Origin: Nocardiopsis_C rhodophaea
GTDB lineage: Bacteria > Actinomycetota > Actinomycetes > Streptosporangiales > Streptosporangiaceae
NCBI RefSeq assembly: GCF_039530945.1
Contig: NZ_BAAAPC010000004.1
Span: forward strand, 1-64,000
Length of the DNA: 64,000 nt
Reading direction: 5' to 3'
The position numbers and the translations under genes are program-made. Positions 56,813-64,000 of this stretch are shown piece by piece; positions within the stretch are counted from its first letter, which is position 1, and each line of letters opens with the position of its first letter. The notes beneath the pieces are model-generated. The model was given only the letters and a program-made list of their open reading frames with translations. It did no database searches and was not told the origin of the DNA.

Positions 56813-58504
56813 ATGACAACCCACAACGCGACCTCCGGCCCGCGCCCCGTGCGCGCACCGCGCGGCACCGCGATCTCCGCCAAGGGCTGGCAGCAGGAGG
56901 CCGCCCTGCGGATGCTCCATAACAACCTCGACCCGGAGGTCGCCGAGCACCCCGACGACCTCGTCGTCTACGGCGGAACCGGCCGGGCCGCCCGCGACTG
57001 GCCCAGCTTCGACCGCATCTCCGCGTCCCTGCGCGACCTGGAGGCTGACGAGACCCTGCTCGTGCAGTCCGGCCGCCCCGTCGGCATCATGCGCACTCAT
57101 GAGTGGGCGCCGCGCGTCCTCATCGCCAACAGCAACCTCGTCGGCGACTGGGCGAACTGGGAGGAGTTCCGCCGCCTGGAGGCGCTTGGCCTCACCATGT
57201 ACGGGCAGATGACCGCCGGGTCGTGGATCTACATCGGTACCCAGGGCATCCTCCAGGGCACCTACGAGACCTTCGGAGCGGTCGCCCGCAAGCTCGGCCG
57301 CTCCGGCGGGCAGGGCGACGGGACGCTCGCCGGGACCATCACCCTCACCGCCGGCCTCGGCGGCATGGGCGGCGCCCAGCCGCTCGCCGTCACCATGAAC
57401 GACGGTGTCGCCATCGTGGTGGAGTGCGACTCCAGCCGCATCGACCGCCGCATCGAGCACCGCTACCTGGACGCGCGCACCGACAGCATCGACGAGGCGC
57501 TGCGCCTGGCCGTCGAGGCGCGCGACGCCCGCCGCCCGCTGTCCGTCGGCCTGCTCGGGAACGCCGCCGACGTGGTACCCGAGATGCTGCGCCGCGGCGC
57601 CCCCATCGACATCGTCACCGACCAGACCTCCGCCCACGATCCGCTGGCCTACCTACCGGTGGGGGTGCCCTTCGAGGAATGGCGCGACTACGCCGCCGCC
57701 AAGCCCGAAGAGTTCACCGAGCGGGCGCGCGCCTCGATGGCCGCGCACGTCGAGGCGATGGTCGGGTTCATGGACGCCGGGGCCGAGGTGTTCGACTACG
57801 GCAACTCGATCCGCGGCGAGGCCAAAACCGCCGGATTCGCCCGCGCGTTCGACTTCCCCGGTTTCGTGCCCGCCTACATCCGACCGCTCTTCTGCGAGGG
57901 CAAGGGCCCCTTCCGGTGGGCGGCGCTGTCCGGCGACCCCAGCGACATCGCCCGCACCGACCAAGCTATCTGCGAGCTCTTCCCCGACAACGAGCATCTG
58001 ATCCGGTGGATCCGCATGGCCGGGGAGCGCGTGGCCTACCAGGGGCTGCCCGCCCGCATCTGCTGGCTCGGCCAGGGCGAGCGCGCCGCGGCGGGTCTGC
58101 GCTTCAACGAGCTCGTCGCCTCCGGTGAGATCAGCGCGCCCCTCGCGATCGGCCGGGACCATCTGGACACCGGCTCGGTGGCCTCCCCCTACCGGGAGAC
58201 CGAGGCGATGAAGGACGGCTCCGACGCGATCGCCGACTGGCCCTTGCTCAACGCTCTGGTCAACACCTCTTCCGGCGCGTCGTGGGTGTCCATTCACCAC
58301 GGTGGCGGGGTCGGCATGGGACGCTCGATCCACGCGGGCCAGGTCACGGTCGCCGATGGCACCGACCTGGCCGCGATGAAGCTGGAGCGGGTGCTCACCA
58401 ATGACCCGGCCATGGGCGTGATCCGGCACGTCGACGCCGGTTACCCGGAGGCCCAGGAGGTGGCCCGGCGGCACGGGGTGCGCGTTCCGATGAGCGAGCG
58501 CTAG
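56813..58504 (+). CDS. hutU: Urocanate hydratase
   Basis: The protein has 563 residues. It hydrates urocanate to imidazolonepropionate using tightly bound NAD+. Family segments are NNLDPEVAEHPDDLVVYGG, TMYGQMTAGSWIYIGTQGI, TLTAGLGGMGGAQP and the active-site Cys in YQGLPARICWLGQGER. ATG 56813 is preceded by AAGGGG. It is co-transcribed with hutH; a strong hairpin after it (58518-58565) may end or trim that transcript. Confidence 0.97.
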   Translation: MTTHNATSGPRPVRAPRGTAISAKGWQQEAALRMLHNNLDPEVAEHPDDLVVYGGTGRAARDWPSFDRISASLRDLEADETLLVQSGRPVGIMRTHEWAPRVLIANSNLVGDWANWEEFRRLEALGLTMYGQMTAGSWIYIGTQGILQGTYETFGAVARKLGRSGGQGDGTLAGTITLTAGLGGMGGAQPLAVTMNDGVAIVVECDSSRIDRRIEHRYLDARTDSIDEALRLAVEARDARRPLSVGLLGNAADVVPEMLRRGAPIDIVTDQTSAHDPLAYLPVGVPFEEWRDYAAAKPEEFTERARASMAAHVEAMVGFMDAGAEVFDYGNSIRGEAKTAGFARAFDFPGFVPAYIRPLFCEGKGPFRWAALSGDPSDIARTDQAICELFPDNEHLIRWIRMAGERVAYQGLPARICWLGQGERAAAGLRFNELVASGEISAPLAIGRDHLDTGSVASPYRETEAMKDGSDAIADWPLLNALVNTSSGASWVSIHHGGGVGMGRSIHAGQVTVADGTDLAAMKLERVLTNDPAMGVIRHVDAGYPEAQEVARRHGVRVPMSER

Positions 58505-58517
58505 GCCCGCGCCGGCG

Positions 58518-58565
58518 GGACGGCGGTGCCGGGGCCGACTTCCCCCAGCCCCGGCACCGCCGTCC
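58518..58565 (+). terminator. Hairpin after hutU
   Basis: A perfect 17-bp stem pairs 58518-58534 with 58549-58565 (14-base loop), no T-run. It separates hutHU from the three downstream genes. Confidence 0.7.
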
Positions 58566-58634
58566 GGTACGGGACCACGCACGTGCCACGGCAGCGATAT
58601 CCATGACCAGCGAGGACGAGGACAGAGGGCGGGC

Positions 58635-59855
58635 ATGAGCGACGGCTTCGATCAACTCTGGGCGGACCTGGAACCTTTGGGCCGGAACCGGACCACCGGC
58701 GGCTACCGGCGCTTCTCCTGGGGGGAGGCCGACGCCGACGTTCGCGCGTGGTTCGTCGCGGCGGCGACCGCCCGCGGGCTGACGGTCGAGACCGACCGCA
58801 ACGGCAACCTGTGGGCGTGGTGGGGCGAGCCCGGACCCGACGCCGTAGTCACCGGCTCCCACCTGGACTCCGTCCCGGACGGCGGCGCCTTCGACGGCCC
58901 GCTCGGCGTCGTCAGCGCGCTGGCGGCGGTGGACGAGCTCAAGCGCCGCGGCGTGCGCCCTTCCCGCCCGCTCGCCGTCACCGTCTTCGTTGAGGAGGAG
59001 GGCGCCCGCTTCGGTGTGCCGTGCCTGGGGACCCGGCTGCTCACCGGAGCTATCACCCCCGAACGCGCCCTCGGGCTCACCGACGCCGACGGCGTCACCT
59101 GGGAGCGCGCCATGGAACAGGCCGGACACGACCCCAGCCGCATCGGCGCCGACCCCGACCTCCTCGGCCGCGTCGGTGTCTTCATCGAGCTCCACGTCGA
59201 GCAGGGCACCGCGCTCATCCACACCGACGCCGCTGTCGGCGTCGCCAGCTCCGTGTGGCCGCACGGCCGGTGGCGGATGGACTTCTCCGGCCAGGGCGAC
59301 CACGCCGGAACGACCCGCCTGGCCGACCGCAAGGATCCGATGCTGCCCTTCGCCGAGACCGTGCTGGCCGCGCGCGCCGCGGCCGAGGCCCACGACGCCG
59401 TGGCCACCATCGGGAAGGTGCACGTCGCCCCCAACGGCACCAACGCGATCCCCAGCCGGGTCCGCACCTGGCTGGACGCCCGCGCTCCCGATGAGGCGAC
59501 GCTGCACGCGGTCGTCGGCCACGTCGACGCGGCCGCCCGGCGCGCCGCCAACGAACACAACGTCTTCCACGCCCGCTTCGAGGAGTCCTACACCCCCGTC
59601 GTCGACTTCGACCCCACCCTGCGCGACCACATCGCCGCGGTCGTCGGCGGAGACGGCACCCCCGCCCCCGTGCTCCCGACCGGAGCCGGACACGACGCCG
59701 GAGTCCTCGCCGCCTCGGTTCCCACAGCGATGCTGTTCGTCCGCAATCCCAGCGGCATCTCCCACGCCCCGCAGGAGTTCGCCCGTCCCGAGGACTGCCA
59801 CCAGGGCGTCGTCGCCCTCGCCGACGTCCTGGCCGACCTGCTCGGCGACGCGTAG
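58635..59855 (+). CDS. M20-family amidohydrolase (allantoate amidohydrolase-like)
   Basis: The protein has 406 residues. The dizinc ligand pattern is complete: GSHLDS (His near 76), FDGPLG (Asp near 87), EEEGARFG (Glu pair near 121), ELHVEQG (His near 190) and SGISHAPQEF (His near 378). This is the AllC/hydantoinase-carbamoylase group, which cleaves N-carbamoyl or N-acyl amino acids. Lying between hutU and hutF, it most likely hydrolyses the N-formylglutamate made by HutF, in place of HutG; that assignment is inference. ATG 58635 follows AGAGGGCGG. Confidence 0.85.
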   Translation: MSDGFDQLWADLEPLGRNRTTGGYRRFSWGEADADVRAWFVAAATARGLTVETDRNGNLWAWWGEPGPDAVVTGSHLDSVPDGGAFDGPLGVVSALAAVDELKRRGVRPSRPLAVTVFVEEEGARFGVPCLGTRLLTGAITPERALGLTDADGVTWERAMEQAGHDPSRIGADPDLLGRVGVFIELHVEQGTALIHTDAAVGVASSVWPHGRWRMDFSGQGDHAGTTRLADRKDPMLPFAETVLAARAAAEAHDAVATIGKVHVAPNGTNAIPSRVRTWLDARAPDEATLHAVVGHVDAAARRAANEHNVFHARFEESYTPVVDFDPTLRDHIAAVVGGDGTPAPVLPTGAGHDAGVLAASVPTAMLFVRNPSGISHAPQEFARPEDCHQGVVALADVLADLLGDA

Positions 59856-59893
59856 CCCAGCGACGGGCAGCTGGAGAGAAGAATGGAGAACGA

Positions 59894-61426
59894 GTGAGCC
59901 CCAGCCCCACCTCCGCCGGTCAGGGACCGGACTCCGGTGCCTCCCACACTGGGCGCGACCCGCGCCCGGCACCCGGGGCGCCCGGAACCGGGAGCACCAC
60001 AGCGGGCAGTACCATGCGCCGCTACTGGTGTGAGTGGGCCTGGACCGGCGGGGACGACGCCCCGGTCGAGGCCGATGTCCTGATCGAGCTCGGCGCCAAC
60101 GGCCGGATCGCCGCGGTCACCCCCGGATCGGCGCCGGCCGCCGACGCCGAGCGACTGCCCGGCCTCACCATGGCCGGGCTCGCCAACGCCCACTCCCACG
60201 CCTTCCACCGCGCCCTGCGCGGGCGCACCCACGGCGACGGCGGCTCGTTTTGGACCTGGCGCGAGCGCATGTACGAGGTTGCCGACCGGCTCACCCCCGA
60301 CTCCTACCACCGGCTCGCCCGCGCGGTGTACGCGGAGATGGCGCTGGCCGGTATCACCTGCGTCGGCGAGTTCCACTACCTGCACCACGACCGTGCCGGC
60401 GTACCGTACGCCGACCCCAACGCGATGAGCGCGGCCCTGGTCGCCGCCGCGGCCGACGCCGGGATCCGCATCACCCTCCTCGACACCTGCTACCTGTCCG
60501 GCGGCCTGTCCGCCGAGGGCGGGCATACCCCCCTCGACGGCACGCAGCTGCGCTTCGGTGACGGCGACGCCGACGCCTGGGCCGCCCGGGTGGACGCCTT
60601 CCGGCCGCAGGGCGACCACGCCCGCCTCGGCGCGGCCGTGCACTCGGTGCGCGCTGTCCCCGCCGCGCAGATCCCCGGCGTCGCCGCCTGGGCCGAGGCC
60701 CGCGAGGCCCCCCTCCACGTCCACCTCTCCGAGCAGCGCGCCGAGAACACGGCGTGCGCTGCCGCCTACGGCCGCACCCCCGCCGCCCTGCTCGCGGACG
60801 CCGGCGCGCTCGGCACCCGCACCAGCCTGGTGCACGCCACCCACCTCACCGACGCCGACGTCAGCGCCGTCCGGGCGGCGCGTGCCACGGTCTGCCTGTG
60901 CCTGACGACCGAGCGGGACCTGGCCGACGGCATCGCCCGCACCGGCGACCTGGTGGCGGGCGACGCCGCGGACGGCACCGGCCCCGCCGCCCTCTCCTTG
61001 GGCACCGACCAGCACGCGCAGATCGACATGTTCGAGGAGATGCGCGGCGCGGAGCTGCACGAGCGGCTGCGCACCGGCCGGCGCGGCGTCCTCACACCCT
61101 CGGCCCTGCGGACCGCCGCCACCCTGCACGGGCACGCGTCCCTCGGCTGGATCTCCGAGACCACCGCCGAGGCGGGCGCGCTCACCCCCGGAGCCCGCGC
61201 CGACCTGGTCACCCTGCGCCTGGACAGCATCCGGCTCGCCGGGCTCGACCCCGCCCGCGCCAGCGACGCCGTCGTGTTCGCCGCCACCGCCGCCGACGTT
61301 CGGCACGTCATGGCCGACGGCCGGTGGATCGTCCGCGACGGCGCGCACCTGACCGTCCCCGACACCGCCCGCGAGCTCGACGCCGCCATCACCGAGCTGT
61401 ACGCGCCGGCCGCGCGGAACCGCTGA
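59894..61426 (+). CDS. hutF: Formimidoylglutamate deiminase
   Basis: The protein has 510 residues. An amidohydrolase-superfamily enzyme that turns formiminoglutamate into N-formylglutamate and ammonia. The metal site begins at LANAHSHAFHRALRGRTHG; further family segments are VGEFHYLHHD, HVHLSEQ and LGTDQHAQIDMFEEM. The first 40 residues are a Pro/Gly/Ser-rich extension; GGAGA before GTG 59894 supports it, but a start at ATG 60014 is conceivable. Confidence 0.92.
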   Translation: MSPSPTSAGQGPDSGASHTGRDPRPAPGAPGTGSTTAGSTMRRYWCEWAWTGGDDAPVEADVLIELGANGRIAAVTPGSAPAADAERLPGLTMAGLANAHSHAFHRALRGRTHGDGGSFWTWRERMYEVADRLTPDSYHRLARAVYAEMALAGITCVGEFHYLHHDRAGVPYADPNAMSAALVAAAADAGIRITLLDTCYLSGGLSAEGGHTPLDGTQLRFGDGDADAWAARVDAFRPQGDHARLGAAVHSVRAVPAAQIPGVAAWAEAREAPLHVHLSEQRAENTACAAAYGRTPAALLADAGALGTRTSLVHATHLTDADVSAVRAARATVCLCLTTERDLADGIARTGDLVAGDAADGTGPAALSLGTDQHAQIDMFEEMRGAELHERLRTGRRGVLTPSALRTAATLHGHASLGWISETTAEAGALTPGARADLVTLRLDSIRLAGLDPARASDAVVFAATAADVRHVMADGRWIVRDGAHLTVPDTARELDAAITELYAPAARNR

Positions 61427-61493
61427 CACGCCGCGCCCGAGCGGGCCGGGAACCCGCGCGCGGACGAGAACCCGACGACAAGGAGCACCGCAG

Positions 61494-62705
61494 ATGACCG
61501 CACCGGCCGCGCCGACCTCCGTACTGATCGACGGGATCGGCACCCTCGTCACCAACGACCCCGGCCTGGGGGAGGGGCCGCTGGGCGAACTCGCCGACGC
61601 CGCGCTGCTGATCGAGGAGGGCCGTGTCGCCTGGGTTGGGGCCCGCGCGCGAGCCCCCGAGGCCGACGTCCGCGTGGACGCGAACGGGCGCTGCGTCATC
61701 CCCGGCTTCGTCGACAGCCACTCCCACATCGTCTTCGCTGGTGACCGCAGCCGCGAGTTCGCCGCCCGGATGAGCGGGCAGCCCTACGCGGCCGGCGGGA
61801 TCCGCACCACGGTCGCCGCCACGCGCGCCGCGGGCGACGCCGACCTGCTGGGCAACGCGACCCGCCTTTTGCGGGAAGCGCACGCCCAGGGCACCACGAC
61901 ATTGGAGATCAAGTCCGGCTACGGGCTCAGCGTCGCCGACGAGGAGCGCGCCCTGCGGGTGGCCGAGCGTCTCACCGACGAGGTCACCTTCCTCGGCGCC
62001 CACATCGTCCCCCCGGAGTACACCGACGACCCCGGCGGGTACGTCGACCTCGTCACCGGCCCCATGCTGGACGCCTGCGCCCCGCACGCGCGCTGGATCG
62101 ACGTGTTCTGCGAACGCGGCGCGTTCGACGAGGAGGCGTCGCGGCGTATCCTCGCCGCCGGACAGGGGCGGGGGCTGCGCGCGCGTGTGCACGGCAACCA
62201 GCTCGGCGCAGGGCCGGGCGTGCGGCTGGCCGTCGAGGTCGGCGCCGCCTCGGTGGACCACTGCACCTACCTGACCGGCGACGACGTGGACGCCCTCGCC
62301 CAGTCGGCCAAGAGCGGCGACGGCACGGTCGCCACCCTCCTCCCCGGCGTGGACTTCTCCACCCGCCAGCCCTACCCCGATGCCCGCGCCCTGCTCGACG
62401 CCGGTGCGACGGTCGCCCTGGCCGGGGACTGCAACCCCGGCTCCTGTTTCACCTCCAGCATCGCCTTCTGTATCGCCCTGGCGGTGCGGGAGATGCGGAT
62501 GACCCCCGACGAGGCGCTGTGGGCGGCGACCGCGGGCGGAGCGCGCGCCCTGCGCCGCACCGACGTGGGCCACCTGGGTGTCGGCGCCCGCGCCGATCTC
62601 GCGCTACTGGACGCGCCCAACCACATCTACCTCGCCTACCGCCCCGGCGTCCCCCAGGTCGCCGCGGTGTGGAAGGACGGGGAGATCGTCAGCGGCCGCC
62701 CCTGA
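61494..62705 (+). CDS. hutI: Imidazolonepropionase
   Basis: The protein has 403 residues. It hydrolyses imidazolonepropionate to formiminoglutamate, the third step of the pathway. The metal-binding start PGFVDSHSHIVFAGDRSREF and the LEIKSGYGLSVADEER and AGDCNPGSC segments define the family. ATG 61494 follows AAGGAG. Last of the hut genes here. Confidence 0.95.
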   Translation: MTAPAAPTSVLIDGIGTLVTNDPGLGEGPLGELADAALLIEEGRVAWVGARARAPEADVRVDANGRCVIPGFVDSHSHIVFAGDRSREFAARMSGQPYAAGGIRTTVAATRAAGDADLLGNATRLLREAHAQGTTTLEIKSGYGLSVADEERALRVAERLTDEVTFLGAHIVPPEYTDDPGGYVDLVTGPMLDACAPHARWIDVFCERGAFDEEASRRILAAGQGRGLRARVHGNQLGAGPGVRLAVEVGAASVDHCTYLTGDDVDALAQSAKSGDGTVATLLPGVDFSTRQPYPDARALLDAGATVALAGDCNPGSCFTSSIAFCIALAVREMRMTPDEALWAATAGGARALRRTDVGHLGVGARADLALLDAPNHIYLAYRPGVPQVAAVWKDGEIVSGRP

Positions 62706-62945
62706 GCACGGCCGTCACTCCCGGGATCTTCCGTCACTCCACGTCACTCCCTGCCCCGGGGGAACAGCACCTCGCACCGGCGCAATCCCCGACACCGCAA
62801 CGGTTCCGGGTTGATGGCGACGCTAACCTCCCCGTAGCCTGCCGGAAACATAGGGTAAGCAGACTCGGAGCGACTCGGCGCATTTCTACCGCCGATCCAA
62901 CGCCGTATCGCGGTGGGAATGCGCCCATCTGAAGAGGGAGTGCTC

Positions 62946-64000
62946 ATGACCCTGTGGCGGATCCGAACGGTCGTCGACGACCGGCCAGGTCAGCTCGCCG
63001 GGGTGGTCGAGACGATGGCCGCCCACGGCGGAAACATCGTGGGCCTGTCCATCCACACCGACGCCGCCGGGGTGGTCGATGAGTTCATCGTCGACATCCC
63101 CGGAGAGCACCACTCGCTGCTGCGCGCGGTCAGTCAGCGCAGCGTCACGGACTCCGTGATCGCCGTCCCCGCCGAGCGCCGCGAAGTAGGCGACGACGTC
63201 ACCCGCGGCCTCCTGCTCACCGCGCGGCTGCAGCGCGAACCCAACCGGCTGCCCGAGGCGCTGGCCGAGCTCCTGCTCGCCGACGATGGCCGGTGGACCA
63301 ACCTCACCCAGCCCGTGCCCGAGTTCCCCGAGGAACCCGAGAGCACCCTGCTGGTGCCGGTCGGCCCGCTGCGCGGCGTCCGGCTGCGCCGCGAGGACCA
63401 GCCGTTCACCTGGACCGAGTCGGCCCGCGCCGACGCCCTGGTCCGCTCCGTGCTCCCGTCGGCGGGTCCCGCTCCCACCGACGGCGCCGTCGTCACCCAC
63501 CACGGCACCGACATCTACGTCTGGCAGGTGGGGGCCGGGGACGCCGCCGCCCTGCAGCGCCTGCACCGGCGCTGCTCGGCGGAGACGACGCGCCGCCGCT
63601 ACCTCTCCAACGTGCGCGAGCTCAGCCCGCGGATGCTCGGCGTCTTCTGCGACCCCGAACGCGGCCTGACCCTGGCCGCGCGGTCGCTCAAGGGCGGTGA
63701 ACCCGTCGCCCTGGCCCACCTGATGTACACGCTCGATCCCGGGGTGGGGGAGATCGCGTTCCTCGTCGAGGACGCCTGGCAGGGAACGGGGGTCGGGACG
63801 GCCCTCGCACGGGCACTGACCGCGATCGCCGCCGACTGGGGGCTCGCGGAAGTCCGCGCCGAGACCACGCCGGGCAACCGGTCGATGCTGCGGATCATGC
63901 GACGGCTGGGCGCCTCGGTGAGCCCGCCGCGCCAGGGTGTCGTCCAGGCCCGGCTGCCGGTCGCGGGGACGGTGCCGTCGCGTCGGCCCGGGCGGTTGAT
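62946..64000 (+). CDS. ACT-GNAT acetyltransferase (partial, cut by window end)
   Basis: At least 351 codons, open at the window edge. Residues 1-75 form an ACT-type amino-acid-binding domain (WRIRTVVDDRPGQLAGVVET, then GGNIVGLSIHTDAAG). The last 170 residues are a GNAT fold with the acetyl-CoA loop DAWQGTGVGTALARAL. Such fusions in actinomycetes (for example the Micromonospora enzyme) are protein acetyltransferases controlled by amino acids. Placed after the hut genes, it could link amino-acid levels to protein acetylation. ATG 62946 follows GAGGGAG. Confidence 0.85.
   Translation, partial: MTLWRIRTVVDDRPGQLAGVVETMAAHGGNIVGLSIHTDAAGVVDEFIVDIPGEHHSLLRAVSQRSVTDSVIAVPAERREVGDDVTRGLLLTARLQREPNRLPEALAELLLADDGRWTNLTQPVPEFPEEPESTLLVPVGPLRGVRLRREDQPFTWTESARADALVRSVLPSAGPAPTDGAVVTHHGTDIYVWQVGAGDAAALQRLHRRCSAETTRRRYLSNVRELSPRMLGVFCDPERGLTLAARSLKGGEPVALAHLMYTLDPGVGEIAFLVEDAWQGTGVGTALARALTAIAADWGLAEVRAETTPGNRSMLRIMRRLGASVSPPRQGVVQARLPVAGTVPSRRPGRL

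Overview
The window is a high-GC actinobacterial chromosome segment. Conserved blocks (tlyA-nadK-recN-steA-steB; uvrA...uvrC-rapZ-yvcK-whiA-gap-pgk-tpiA-secG-rbpA) and actinobacteria-only genes (rbpA, steA/steB, AfsR/SARP-type regulator, 13E12-type HNH proteins) point to a filamentous Actinomycete. My guess is Streptosporangiales/Nocardiopsaceae; this is inference from gene content and cannot be proved from the sequence alone. Layout. 1-585: 3' end of 23S rRNA, 5S rRNA and an intrinsic terminator. 586-10100: accessory segment with lower GC, several TTA codons, a threonyl-tRNA synthetase-like gene behind a leader peptide with three consecutive Thr codons, a DUF222/HNH protein, an imine reductase and a dienelactone hydrolase on divergent strands around a five-unit 11-bp direct repeat, a large AfsR-like regulator and a degenerate IS3-family transposase end. 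10500-16500: an RGG-repeat TPR protein, NhaA antiporter, Nudix, double-GNAT and metallo-beta-lactamase-fold proteins. 16696-28973: conserved ssb / HAD / DUF1015 / SCP2 / tlyA / nadK / recN / steA / steB block. 29292-33460: an envelope module of an MraY-like protein, MurJ and a GT4 glycosyltransferase. 33725-34928: a yybP-ykoY-type (Mn2+) riboswitch and terC. 34970-52263: SOS-boxed uvrA, two RDD proteins, a Rieske lipoprotein, mscS, uvrC, rapZ, yvcK, whiA, the glycolytic gap-pgk-tpiA set, secG and rbpA. 52364-64000: a methyltransferase, an IclR regulator flanked by a 232-bp inverted duplication, and a histidine-utilisation cluster (hutH, hutU, AllC/M20-like amidohydrolase, hutF, hutI) ending in an ACT-GNAT acetyltransferase cut by the window edge. 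How genes work together. The hut genes encode the five-step route histidine -> urocanate -> imidazolonepropionate -> formiminoglutamate -> formylglutamate -> glutamate, with the M20 enzyme probably standing in for HutG and IclR probably controlling it. uvrA and uvrC give nucleotide excision repair. gap-pgk-tpiA give triose-phosphate glycolysis. steA/steB, murJ, the MraY-like protein, GT4, rapZ, yvcK and whiA concern cell wall and division. The most unusual elements are the threonine attenuator (656-794), the 11-bp repeat array (4912-4961) beside an AfsR-like gene with TTA codons, and the inverted duplication around iclR. No tRNA gene, CRISPR array or prophage was recognised.
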